Shown piece by piece: positions 34,343-42,717 of a DNA stretch of 64,000 nt. The DNA is from Halorubrum laminariae (lineage in GTDB: Archaea > Halobacteriota > Halobacteria > Halobacteriales > Haloferacaceae): contig NZ_JANHDL010000002.1 of assembly GCF_024494655.1 (NCBI RefSeq), positions 372,001 to 436,000 on the forward strand, written 5' to 3'. Under the pieces are notes generated by a model. It worked only from the letters and a program-made list of their open reading frames with translations, was not told the DNA's origin and did no database searches. The position numbers and the translations under genes were made by a program. Within the stretch, counting starts at the first letter, position 1; the number at the start of each line of letters is the position of its first letter.

Positions 34343-37127
34343 TCTTGTCTACCTGTAAACTAACGGACAGTGTAGCTTTTTCGGGCACGCTCAAATCCCA
34401 GACGAGACTGAGAAATGATTGACGAGACAGTGGTTCGTCAGGTGTGAATTCGAATGTCTCATCAAGTGTTACTTGGTTATCGAGTGCGTCAGCACTAATC
34501 CCGTACTCTTCGAGATCGTTGGTTGAGAGTGTCCCCTTGACAGTTATCTCGGCTTCGTGAATTTCCCACTCGATACCGATATCTCGTTCTAATCGGTCGA
34601 TAAGGTCTGGTTTGTTGTCCGCATCGAGTGTCCCCATTACGGGATGAGGTCTAACAGACGGACGGTCTGGCTTGTCTAATCCAAATTTCCTCAATAGTTC
34701 GTCTGTTGTTGCTCCTTCTACCGAAATAGTCCCATCTTGGATATCACTTGAATCGAACTCAAAGCCACATTCACAGGATGTTCCTTCTAACTCTTCACCG
34801 CACTGTGGACAAGCAAACGTTGAACTGCCTGCTGAAGTCGAGTCGTCATCACCTGTTTGTGAGGCGGTTTCTCCTTTCGCTTCTGTCTCTGAATCATCCG
34901 AGTCGGTACCTGTGGTGTCTATCGTGATCGTCGTCTCTTCTTCGTCGTCATCGTCGTCTTCAGCGATATATTGCTCGTGTACGAGGTTCGTGTCGCTTCC
35001 GAGACTGCCGACTCGCTTCTCGAAATAATTACCGACCTGAATCACTCCATCTCTACAGAGTGAGTCAATGGCGTTTTCGAGTTCTTCTTCGGAGGTGAGT
35101 GTGGTGTATGAGGTGTTGCGATAGAAATCGTTTCGGAGGTGCTCGTATTGGATGCCGCTTGCTCCAGCATTTTTGACTGCGTTTTTGACTTCTGATCGGA
35201 GTTGGCTGGTGTCTGGCTCAACAACTGACAGTGTTGCCGTGTAGAAGTCTGTATTCCCTCCTGTCGGGAGATCTTGCGGGAAGAGTCCACGGTCAGTTGA
35301 TGTGTGGACTGTTCCGTATTTGTCTCTCACACGATCTCGGAGATTCTGGTAGTTCTGATCGTGGATCTCATCGAAGCCTTCGGGGAGGACTCCTTCGTCT
35401 CGTTTGAGCTGTTCGCCGGCAACAACCTTCCGTCCAAGTTCGATGATGCCCGTGTTCGTATCGACACCCGACCGCTTTGCTGGTGTTACCAGCACCAACG
35501 TGTTGTTGAATTCTCGCTCTTGTCCCGTTGTTAACTCCTCGAAGTCCTCGTCATAATTTCGTTTTGCCCCCAATGAGACCACGATTTTGAGTGCTTTGTT
35601 GTCGGGAACATCTCGGTCGGTATTCACGGGATCGAGGATAGACACGTTGTTCTTTCCGTCGAAGAGATCTTCCCGAATCAGTGATTCTACACGGTGAATC
35701 GCATCGTGTTTGTGGATGTCTTCCGCTTTCTTTTCGATCCGAGCCGCAGGGTTTTCTTCGGTATCGAAGGCGTACTCTCCATTAATTCGGTGGATGTGCC
35801 ATGCGTGTCCGTATACATCCTCTGTGAAGGTCTGAACGATACGATGGGCGTTTATTCCTTTTCGGATGATACCCATTAGCATCTGGCGTTTATTCGCTCC
35901 TTCGTCGCCACCTCGTCCGAGACTGTGGAGCAAAACGATATTGAGGAGTTCTTCGATCAGGTCATCAAATTCACCGTCTGCTCGTTGGAGGCGGTGGTAG
36001 TCGTTGATGTATTTCCCGACGAGTTCGTTGTCGATATATTGGAAGCGGTCGGTGTACCCGAAGACATCGACATTGCCTGTCAGAATTAGGTCTGTCTCTT
36101 CGAAATTGTCTCTGAGAATCTCGGTAAGGAAGCGCAGTAGTCCTCGGGCATCGGAACTGATGCGCTGTTCAGAGTATTTCTCCATGAGAAGGTCTAACAG
36201 AAGCGGATGGAATGGATAGTACCGCTCGATGCGGTCTTCCATGTCTTGATAGTCTTCTAATTGGATTTGGTCGTTTTGGCGGTAGACATCGGTATATTCC
36301 TTGGCGAGAGAGGAGACGCCTTCGGGGTCGGTTACATCGCCCACGAGACGGTGAAGGATGAAGTCTATTTTTTCATCTCGTCGTGAAGAAAGGTCGTGAG
36401 TGAATGGATTGGTCCGCTGGGTTATTGCTTGGACATCGTCATTTTCGTAGAGTAACGAGACGAAGACGCTCAATTGGGTGTCATCTCGACCTGCGGCTTC
36501 GAGGAGATTCTGAAGAAATGCCAGATTGTCGTCTTGGTACTCTACTCGATCAGCCATACCGAACCACCGCTCAAACTCGTCGATTAGAACGAGGGTTGGT
36601 CGACCTTCGAGAGTATCTCGAATCTCGTGAACTGTTGGCAGGCTGGTGCCATCTCCCCACTGGTCAATTCCGAGATAATCACCAACAGCCTCAGATAGTC
36701 GATTGTAATCGCTGTCCAGATTGAACATCTGGAGAGCAGCTGTTCTGGTATTTGTTGGTAACTCGACGGAGATTTCTTGTTGGTCAAGCCATTGTTGGCC
36801 GAGTTCGGGAGAGTTGAACAGGTGGTAGATTACCAATTCGATGTGACTTTTCCCACTTCCATATCCACCGCCAATGATTTGCCCACCTTCGTTGAAGTCT
36901 GAGTCGCTCCTCAACGTCTCGGCTGTATTTTTGGTTATGGTAGACAGCGTGTTTGTTGGGTAGGTGATTTCGAGTATTCGCTCTGCGTCTTTTTCTGGCG
37001 AGTCTCGATCGTCGTAGAGATTGTAGAGACTTACTTCGTCAAGAAGCCCTGACGGATTGATCGTTCCATCAGAGGAGAGGATTTCGTCGCTAGGGACGAT
37101 ATAGTCTGAAAGAACTCCTTCAGCCAT
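34335..37127 (-). CDS. brxC: BrxC/DUF499-type AAA ATPase with a zinc ribbon
   Basis: The 930-residue protein has Walker A GGGYGSGKSH (86-95), Walker B LVLIDEFE (179-186) and the DUF499 landmark YPFHP (304-308). Later it carries an acidic, Ser-rich linker and a zinc ribbon CPQCGEELEGTSCECGF near residue 765. BrxC-type ATPases are core parts of BREX. It is the first gene of the operon and has a clear GGAGG ribosome binding site (37137-37141) nine bases before its ATG. Order ATPase, PglZ, methyltransferase, small protein. The usual BrxA, BrxB, BrxL and helicase genes are missing nearby. Confidence 0.78.
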   Translation of the reverse strand: MAEGVLSDYIVPSDEILSSDGTINPSGLLDEVSLYNLYDDRDSPEKDAERILEITYPTNTLSTITKNTAETLRSDSDFNEGGQIIGGGYGSGKSHIELVIYHLFNSPELGQQWLDQQEISVELPTNTRTAALQMFNLDSDYNRLSEAVGDYLGIDQWGDGTSLPTVHEIRDTLEGRPTLVLIDEFERWFGMADRVEYQDDNLAFLQNLLEAAGRDDTQLSVFVSLLYENDDVQAITQRTNPFTHDLSSRRDEKIDFILHRLVGDVTDPEGVSSLAKEYTDVYRQNDQIQLEDYQDMEDRIERYYPFHPLLLDLLMEKYSEQRISSDARGLLRFLTEILRDNFEETDLILTGNVDVFGYTDRFQYIDNELVGKYINDYHRLQRADGEFDDLIEELLNIVLLHSLGRGGDEGANKRQMLMGIIRKGINAHRIVQTFTEDVYGHAWHIHRINGEYAFDTEENPAARIEKKAEDIHKHDAIHRVESLIREDLFDGKNNVSILDPVNTDRDVPDNKALKIVVSLGAKRNYDEDFEELTTGQEREFNNTLVLVTPAKRSGVDTNTGIIELGRKVVAGEQLKRDEGVLPEGFDEIHDQNYQNLRDRVRDKYGTVHTSTDRGLFPQDLPTGGNTDFYTATLSVVEPDTSQLRSEVKNAVKNAGASGIQYEHLRNDFYRNTSYTTLTSEEELENAIDSLCRDGVIQVGNYFEKRVGSLGSDTNLVHEQYIAEDDDDDEEETTITIDTTGTDSDDSETEAKGETASQTGDDDSTSAGSSTFACPQCGEELEGTSCECGFEFDSSDIQDGTISVEGATTDELLRKFGLDKPDRPSVRPHPVMGTLDADNKPDLIDRLERDIGIEWEIHEAEITVKGTLSTNDLEEYGISADALDNQVTLDETFEFTPDEPLSRQSFLSLVWDLSVPEKATLSVSLQVDKNE

Positions 37128-37433
37128 AGAGAGTACCTCCTGAAGGGCATTGTAACATCATGTATCTGGCATCTGTTCGTGATGCTAAAATAGTTGTGTA
37201 GGCGGATATTCGCGATCGTTGATCATATAGACAGCACTCGAAAAACTACGACCCTCATGAATAGGCCAACACGTCAATACATATGTGTAACACATGTTGC
37301 TATAACACCCTAGAGAAGAGTTCTGTTGCCAGATTTGATCCTCTACGACACTTATACTACCGAGAAATCTGTGTTACGCACCACATATCAAATTGGGGAT
37401 GAATTTAAAAGTGACAATATCTACTATATATGT
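37128..37433. promoter_or_regulatory. Divergent promoter region of the BREX-like operon and the gene at 37434
   Basis: These 306 bases code for nothing convincing. They hold the ribosome binding site of the ATPase gene (37137-37141), a small palindrome ATGTGTAACACAT at 37283-37295, and TTTAAAA at 37404-37410, placed like a TATA box for a leaderless start at 37434. Confidence 0.45.
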
Positions 37434-38039
37434 ATGTCAGTAAAACACTCTGCTGATGACACTGATGTACAGACTACAAACAGCAATGCGAATACGACTC
37501 CCTTGCGAGATATTGAAGAAATTAGAGTGACATATCTTGTACGGGAACATCCACACATCGAACCGTCAAATGACTACTTCAGTTGGATGCGTAACGCCCA
37601 GCGTCTTATGATTGATACAGACCACGACCAAGTGGCTGTAGCAAAGTATGATGGATGGGCTAAGAGACCGAGATTTCGGATGTTGAACCATCAGACGGAT
37701 CCAACGATTATTACGATCAGCACTGGCGACCAGGTGGATATCAATACGATGGCAGACCTCGTTGATGTGGCGCAGACATACGATATTGACTACATGGACT
37801 CAGATATGTCGAACATTAAGATACGCTTCACCTCTGAAGATACAGATGATGACGAGCGACCTGATCAGGTCAATGTTATTATTACGCAAGCTCCGGGTCC
37901 AATCAAGAGGTATGCTAATCACGTCACACGTCTGAGTGAGGAATACGAATCACTGATGGTCGACATTAAAGCACGGCAAAAAGAATACGAAGAAAAATAC
38001 GACGAGTGGCTTGACAGTGACCGTCGTCGATTCCGATAA
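37434..38039 (+). CDS. Soluble protein divergent from the BREX-like operon, unrecognised
   Basis: The protein (201 residues from this ATG) has no known motif. Its C terminus is a long charged helix (LSEEYESLMVDIKARQKEYE) and probably a coiled coil; the rest seems beta-rich. I chose ATG 37434 because a TATA-like element stands 27 bases before it; a TTG at 37326 would add 36 residues. Sharing a promoter region with the BREX-like operon suggests a related defence or control role, but this is inference from position. Confidence 0.55.
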   Translation: MSVKHSADDTDVQTTNSNANTTPLRDIEEIRVTYLVREHPHIEPSNDYFSWMRNAQRLMIDTDHDQVAVAKYDGWAKRPRFRMLNHQTDPTIITISTGDQVDINTMADLVDVAQTYDIDYMDSDMSNIKIRFTSEDTDDDERPDQVNVIITQAPGPIKRYANHVTRLSEEYESLMVDIKARQKEYEEKYDEWLDSDRRRFR

Positions 38040-38073
38040 GAGTTCACCCACGACACTGTCTTCAACCTGTTTT

Positions 38074-39386
38074 GGCTCTGTTGAAACCCTCAACTGTCGA
38101 TAGTTCGGAAAGGTCGTACTACATACAAGGCTAGCTCTTCTACGACTGTTGGTGATGTTTACAAATAATTAACATTAATGTTTTAATATCTGTTGAGTCA
38201 CTCCGTATTTTTCAGAAGAGGAGTTAAGTAGAAAGTCAGAACTATTGAAAGATAATATGCTATCTCCTGGTCAGATCCAGAGACTTCACGAAGCGACAGA
38301 ATATGAAAGATGGTCACTGGAAAACTTAGCCGAGCTTTCAGGTGATGTGGATATAGGGCTGTATACAGTCACCAAATTAGACGATAAGCCTCCAAGTCGA
38401 GAAGTTACATTAGAAGGAAAGAGGAAGGCGTATGTGAGAGTTCCACCTCGAACTCTTGGTGGTTCAGGTGTTGAGGAAGCTATTCACAACATCTCTCCCT
38501 TGATTTTCGCTAGTACCTACAAATGTCTTGATCTATTCATTGAATGGTTCTTGGAAATAAATGGTCAAAACCCAACAGGAAACCGATGGACTTTCGACAA
38601 AAAGACAGATCAGATAACCAGCGTAATTAGTCAGGGACCACCTTCTCTGCCACAAATTTTTGCCACAGATATTGATGTTTTAGAGTGTCTCTCTAACCTC
38701 TATATTGAGCTTGAAGATTATAGACACTCGATCATACACAAGAGTGATTTTGAAGTCGTTAACGGAACTCTGGTGGTTTCCGATGAAACAGGAACGACAC
38801 ACACTTTTCTGAATGAAGAGCTGTTCTGCTTTGCTGGATTGGTTTTGGTGTGTATCAATGCTATTGTCAATGGAACCTATGATTACGTCACTGAACGGCA
38901 ATTGAAAACGTTGTTAGACCACCTCTCAGAGATTCACGGTAGACCTGAGTTTGATTTGACGAGGTACGACTCAGAGATAATTAAGTGTCCAATGGAACCA
39001 ATTCGACTGAAACCATTTGAATGGGAGCCGCCGATTGAAGAGATCTCGAAGCTCGCTCCTGTGACAGAAGGAAATGAAGATTTTTGGTTGAATCTGATCG
39101 GTCTTCAGAACGGGGAAATAATCACTGAGTGGCTTATTCCCGGAGATATCGCAATGGATTACTGTGATCAAAAATTCATAGTCCCTATTAATGAATTTGA
39201 TAAATATGTAGTTTAGACGTGTTTTTTGGCAATATTATTTGGAGTCTTGGTGAGTTCTCAGAAAGAGGTACATTCTGACCCGGTTGCGGTCAATACTCCC
39301 AACCTGTATGAGTTGTTTGTGAGTCTCTTCTGCGACCCACTGTTTCAGACATGGGCCTGTCTGTGGATGAGGATCTCGATAGAGTC
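38074..39386 (+). mobile_element. Large cassette-like unit with family ends carrying a HEPN-motif gene
   Basis: The left end GGCTCTGTTGAAACCCTCAA (38074-38093) matches that of the 19231 cassette over its first 20 bases. The right end (about 39331-39386) keeps CTGTTTCAG and TGTCTG in the same order and spacing as the other cassettes, but its last bases have drifted. The only gene inside reads towards the right end, as in the other units. No target duplication is visible. It borders the return to chromosomal sequence. Confidence 0.45.
38257..39216 (+). CDS. Protein with a HEPN-like R-x4-H motif
   Basis: The 319-residue protein is mostly helical in its middle. LEDYRHSIIHKSDF near residues 160-173 contains R-x4-H, the active-site pattern of HEPN RNases used in abortive infection and toxin systems. 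The helix before it (ASTYKCLDLFIEWFLEIN) would fit the HEPN bundle. The C-terminal third is unrecognised. ATG 38257 is preferred to a TTG at 38245. It is carried between cassette ends next to the BREX-like locus. The motif is short, so chance is possible; the fold would decide. Confidence 0.5.
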   Translation: MLSPGQIQRLHEATEYERWSLENLAELSGDVDIGLYTVTKLDDKPPSREVTLEGKRKAYVRVPPRTLGGSGVEEAIHNISPLIFASTYKCLDLFIEWFLEINGQNPTGNRWTFDKKTDQITSVISQGPPSLPQIFATDIDVLECLSNLYIELEDYRHSIIHKSDFEVVNGTLVVSDETGTTHTFLNEELFCFAGLVLVCINAIVNGTYDYVTERQLKTLLDHLSEIHGRPEFDLTRYDSEIIKCPMEPIRLKPFEWEPPIEEISKLAPVTEGNEDFWLNLIGLQNGEIITEWLIPGDIAMDYCDQKFIVPINEFDKYVV

Positions 39387-39430
39387 GAAAGACAGGAATT
39401 TAAACGACTATTTTGGTAAATTATATGTCA

Positions 39431-39760
39431 CTAGTTATAGCTTCTCCATCTGTTTGAGCACTCTTTGCACTTGAAAAATCGCGTCGGCGGTTCGTCTGCG
39501 GCACCCGTCTGTTTGATCGTGTACCACGCTTCGCTGTGGCCACACTCGTCGCAGACGATATCGGTCGCGGTGGGTTTCCCCTCGAAGTTCGCGCCTTCCT
39601 CGGTCTCTATCACCTCGTCGCCGGTCTGTTCGGCGGTGGATTCGAACTGCGCGGCGAGGTCCTCGTCGCGCTCCGTGGTCGCGCCGCAGTCGTCGTTTTG
39701 ACACACCATCTCGCCCTCGACCGAGATCATCATCGACCCGCAGTCGTCACAGAACTGCAT
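39431..39760 (-). CDS. tfs: Transcription factor S (TFIIS-like RNA polymerase cleavage factor)
   Basis: The 109-residue protein has two zinc ribbons: CDDCGSMM with CQNDDCG at the N terminus, and CDECGHSEAW with FFKCKECSNRW at the C terminus. The acidic hairpin ADEPPTRF holds the Asp-Glu pair that provokes RNA cleavage in stalled RNA polymerase. The ATG is at 39758-39760; longer upstream reading is rejected. It marks the return to GC-rich backbone. The island therefore ends within about 45 bases of its stop. Confidence 0.93.
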   Translation of the reverse strand: MQFCDDCGSMMISVEGEMVCQNDDCGATTERDEDLAAQFESTAEQTGDEVIETEEGANFEGKPTATDIVCDECGHSEAWYTIKQTGAADEPPTRFFKCKECSNRWRSYN

Positions 39761-39883
39761 ATGTACCCCCGGTATGAGAGCGAGCGGTTTAGCTCCCGTG
39801 GCTGCTAGATTGCGTCGAGATTCCGTGGTTGGGAATTCGATTCCCACCCCGCGACAGCAACGAGCCTCACACCTCCCCAACCT

Positions 39884-39916
39884 CGCTGCGAGCGCGTTTA
39901 AAACGCGCTCGCAGCG
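39884..39916. terminator. 16-bp perfect-stem hairpin between MOT1 and tfs
   Basis: Arms 39884-39899 and 39901-39916 pair completely around a single A, with TTTAAAA at the tip. It lies 60 bases past the MOT1 stop on the minus strand. It may end that transcript; the TTTAAAA could alternatively be part of a tfs promoter 130 bases upstream of its start. Confidence 0.5.
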
Positions 39917-39975
39917 TCCCTCGCGGACTCCTCGCGGGCATTGGCCCACTCGGAGGCGCGCCGATCGCCGCATCT

Positions 39976-41064
39976 CTAGGTCATTCGCTCCCACGCGAGG
40001 TGTGCGACGACGCCGATGAGGAAGGCGACGCCGAGGTTCGTCGCCAGCGCGAGAACGCCGATACCGACCGAGATCGCAAGATTCCCGGAGTCGGTGACGC
40101 TGCGCGCGAGCGAGACGGCGACGATCGCGAGCAGCGCGCCGAGCATCGCCACGGGGAAGGCGGCGAGCAGCGCGGGGGTCGCGAACAGGGCGGCACCGAG
40201 GTAGCCGACCCCGAGCACGACGTTCGCGCCGCCGGTACGCGCCCCGAACGCGTGCTTGCCGGCCACGCCGTCGCAGCCGTGACACATCGGGATCCCGCCC
40301 ATCGGCACCGCAAGCAGGTTCGTGACGCCCATGCTCGTCGACAGTTCGTCCGCCGTCACCTCGGCGTCGAACAGGTCCGCGAAGAGCAGGGAGGTCGCCA
40401 GCGCGGCGTTGCCGATCGTCATCGCGAGCTGGGCGAACACGCCGTCGAGCGTGCTCCGAGTGACGGCCGTGCCGAACGCGGGCAGCGGCGGCGCACCCGG
40501 GACCTGCGGAGCCGGGACCCCCGCGACGGCGATCGCGACGACGACGCCAGCGACCGCCACCGCGAGCGCGCTCGACTTCCGGTGTCCTGCCAGCGCCGCG
40601 GCGACCGCGATCGCCACGCCGACGAGTGCGAACGTCGGGTCGCCGAGCGCCAGATCAACGCCGGTCTGGAGGAGTATCAGTCCGACCGCGAACTGCACCC
40701 CGCGGATCACCGGTTCGCCGATCCACCGCTCGACGCGCGCGAGCGTCCCCGTGAGGCCGATCGCAAGCAGAAGCACGCCGAGCACGAGCCCGGCGAGCGC
40801 CAGTTCCGCGTACGTCAATGCCCCGGCGATCGCGAGCGCCGCGAGCGCTTTCATCGGCTCGACCGAGACAGGGAGTCCGTACCGAACGCCCCACACGACC
40901 TGAAAGACGCCGAACGCGACGAGCACGTGCGGCAGCGACACGTCCGTCAGGAGCGCGAGCGCGACCACGAGAGGCACGACCGTAATCGAATCCCCTATCG
41001 CACCGGTGACCGACTGTCGATCGATTCTGATCGCGCGATGTCGCTGTATACCCGGTCCAAACAC
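39976..41064 (-). CDS. MOT1-type molybdate/sulfate transporter
   Basis: The 362-residue protein has about ten membrane segments and the two MOT1 signature regions: VEPMKALAALA near residue 68 and PMCHGCDGVAGKHAFGARTG near residue 270. MOT1 proteins import molybdate with high affinity and are related to SulP sulfate carriers. The start is a GTG at 41062-41064; no ATG fits better. ModE, a molybdate-responsive regulator type, is encoded 16 kb away. Substrate is taken from the family and not proven here. Confidence 0.8.
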   Translation of the reverse strand: MFGPGIQRHRAIRIDRQSVTGAIGDSITVVPLVVALALLTDVSLPHVLVAFGVFQVVWGVRYGLPVSVEPMKALAALAIAGALTYAELALAGLVLGVLLLAIGLTGTLARVERWIGEPVIRGVQFAVGLILLQTGVDLALGDPTFALVGVAIAVAAALAGHRKSSALAVAVAGVVVAIAVAGVPAPQVPGAPPLPAFGTAVTRSTLDGVFAQLAMTIGNAALATSLLFADLFDAEVTADELSTSMGVTNLLAVPMGGIPMCHGCDGVAGKHAFGARTGGANVVLGVGYLGAALFATPALLAAFPVAMLGALLAIVAVSLARSVTDSGNLAISVGIGVLALATNLGVAFLIGVVAHLAWERMT

Positions 41065-41151
41065 GAACGAACGCCGTTCAGAGTCGAACTGACTTGAGTG
41101 TGTTCAGAAATCGATAGGCGTCACGCCTACAGAATATGTAAATTATACCAC

Positions 41152-41691
41152 TTACATGTCGCGTGCAGACTCGGCCGCCCGGTCCGCCTTGGCGACCAGC
41201 GGACAGTTTCGAACGCGGAACTCGTCGACGTCGACGACCTCGACGATCTCCGTCCCCTCGTGCGTGCAGTCGGCCTCGGGGGGCGCGGTGAAGTGCGGAC
41301 ACTGTTGACAGTACGCGCGCTTGTCGACGGTGCGGTCAGCGTGTTCGGAGCCGGCATCGCCGGCCCCGAGAGTCGCGTCGGACGCGCTCCCCCGAGTCGA
41401 CGCGTCCGCGACCGCCGCCGAGTCGGGGCCCGAACCCCCGAGTTCGCCGGCGTCCACGTCGAGCGACTGCCAGATATCCTCGTCGCCGAGGTCTCCCACG
41501 TCCATCCGTTCGAACGGGTCGTCGGGGTCGTCGATATCTCCGAAATCGTCGATGTCGTCAGCATCGACATCCCCCGCGGGACCGAGTTCGTCGAAGGGGT
41601 CGATCGCCTCGACGTCGGCGTCGCCGACCGGTCCACCGTCGGCGTCGCCGGTCGTCCTGCCGTCCGCTCCGTCAGTCTCGTCGTCGGTCAT
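41152..41691 (-). CDS. Acidic haloarchaeal protein with a C-terminal Cys/His cluster
   Basis: The 179-residue protein is mostly disordered, Asp- and Gly-rich. It ends in a compact domain with CQQCPHF, CTHEG and NCPLV, a possible zinc site. It overlaps the next gene upstream (41688) by four bases. Conserved proteins of this layout are common in haloarchaea; no function is known to me. The cluster with the zinc-ribbon coiled-coil protein suggests a shared task. Confidence 0.7.
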   Translation of the reverse strand: MTDDETDGADGRTTGDADGGPVGDADVEAIDPFDELGPAGDVDADDIDDFGDIDDPDDPFERMDVGDLGDEDIWQSLDVDAGELGGSGPDSAAVADASTRGSASDATLGAGDAGSEHADRTVDKRAYCQQCPHFTAPPEADCTHEGTEIVEVVDVDEFRVRNCPLVAKADRAAESARDM

Positions 41692-42617
41692 CGGTCCGCT
41701 CCGTCGCGTTCCGTTCGGTCCGCGTCATCTCTCGCTCCGTTCGGAGCAGTCGCTCTCGACTCGTCAACGTCGCCGTCGAGGGCCGGCGGATCGGCGGCGA
41801 CGAGCCGGGAGGTGCCGAAGAACCACGTCTGCGGCTCTATCTCGGTGAACGCTCGGCCGCAGTGGGGACACTCGGGAGCGCTCAACAGCCCCAGCCTGAC
41901 CGTCTCGCCGCAGTCGCCGCACGCCGCCGTCTCGACGCCGTGTCGATTCGCCACGACCAGCAACGCGTCGAGCCGCTGCCGGTCGTCCCGCTCCGATTCG
42001 AGGGTGTCCAGCCGTCGACGAACCCGAAGGATCGCGCTCGCGACGCGCGAGAGTTTCTCCTCGATCTCGTCGAATGCGAGGTCGTCTACCTGCGTTTCCA
42101 CGTCTGCGAGGCGGTTCTCCACCGCGGCCAAGTCGGCGGTGGCCGCGTCGAGGGAGACCTCGACCGAGTCGACCTCCGTCGCCACGTCGTCGAGGTCGGC
42201 CACTATCGAATCGAGACGCTCTGCCGACTCCTCGTGGCCGTGGTCCGTCAGTGCCTTCGGTTCGAGGTCGCGATACAGCGTCACGAACCGCTCTCGGAGA
42301 TCCGTCACCTTCTCGTCGACATCGGCGTCGATGTCGTCGAGGCGGGAGCGAATCGACTCGACTTCCTCCGCGTCGGGGACCGCGATTCCCTCGGACTCGG
42401 CGAGGGCGACGATGGCGCGTTTTAACACCACCTCGCGATCGACGCCGACCTCGTCCGCCGCGGCCTCGATCGCGTGGTCCTGCCACGCGAGAGCCGACTC
42501 GTCACCGATCGACGATCCGTCGCCGGATCCGTCGCCGATGCTCGGGTCGGTCTCGCTGGATCCGTCGCTGACGCTCGATTCGTCGCCGACGCCGTCGGCC
42601 TGATCGAGGTCGCTCAT
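41688..42617 (-). CDS. Coiled-coil protein with zinc ribbon, haloarchaeal
   Basis: The 309-residue protein has an acidic disordered start and a helical segment that resembles a ribbon-helix-helix or HTH stretch (VGVDREVVLKRAIVALAES). A long coiled coil follows at residues about 90-215 (DDIDADVDEKVTDLRERF and on), then a zinc ribbon (CGDCGETV with CPHCGRAF). It likely acts as a rod with a DNA- or protein-binding end. It forms an operon with 41152. No experimental role is known to me. Confidence 0.72.
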   Translation of the reverse strand: MSDLDQADGVGDESSVSDGSSETDPSIGDGSGDGSSIGDESALAWQDHAIEAAADEVGVDREVVLKRAIVALAESEGIAVPDAEEVESIRSRLDDIDADVDEKVTDLRERFVTLYRDLEPKALTDHGHEESAERLDSIVADLDDVATEVDSVEVSLDAATADLAAVENRLADVETQVDDLAFDEIEEKLSRVASAILRVRRRLDTLESERDDRQRLDALLVVANRHGVETAACGDCGETVRLGLLSAPECPHCGRAFTEIEPQTWFFGTSRLVAADPPALDGDVDESRATAPNGARDDADRTERDGADR

Positions 42618-42717
42618 CGCGGATCAACCGTCATCTACGCCTCGTAGAGGAGGGAGCCTTAAGTAATCTGTCGCGCCGTTCTCGAAATCGAGACTCGCCG
42701 CGCAACCAGAATTAGAA

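Noticed and set aside
16893..39400. Island as an integrated virus
   Set aside because: No capsid, portal, terminase, spike or packaging ATPase is recognisable; replication and recombination genes alone fit a plasmid-like element better.
39829..41097. Plus-strand ORF of 422 codons opposite the MOT1 transporter
   Set aside because: Arg/Asp/Glu-rich shadow; the minus strand has clear membrane segments and MOT1 motifs.
41098..42603. Plus-strand ORF of 501 codons opposite two acidic genes
   Set aside because: The minus strand encodes zinc motifs, a coiled coil and a four-base gene overlap; the plus strand shows only Ser/Arg-rich noise.
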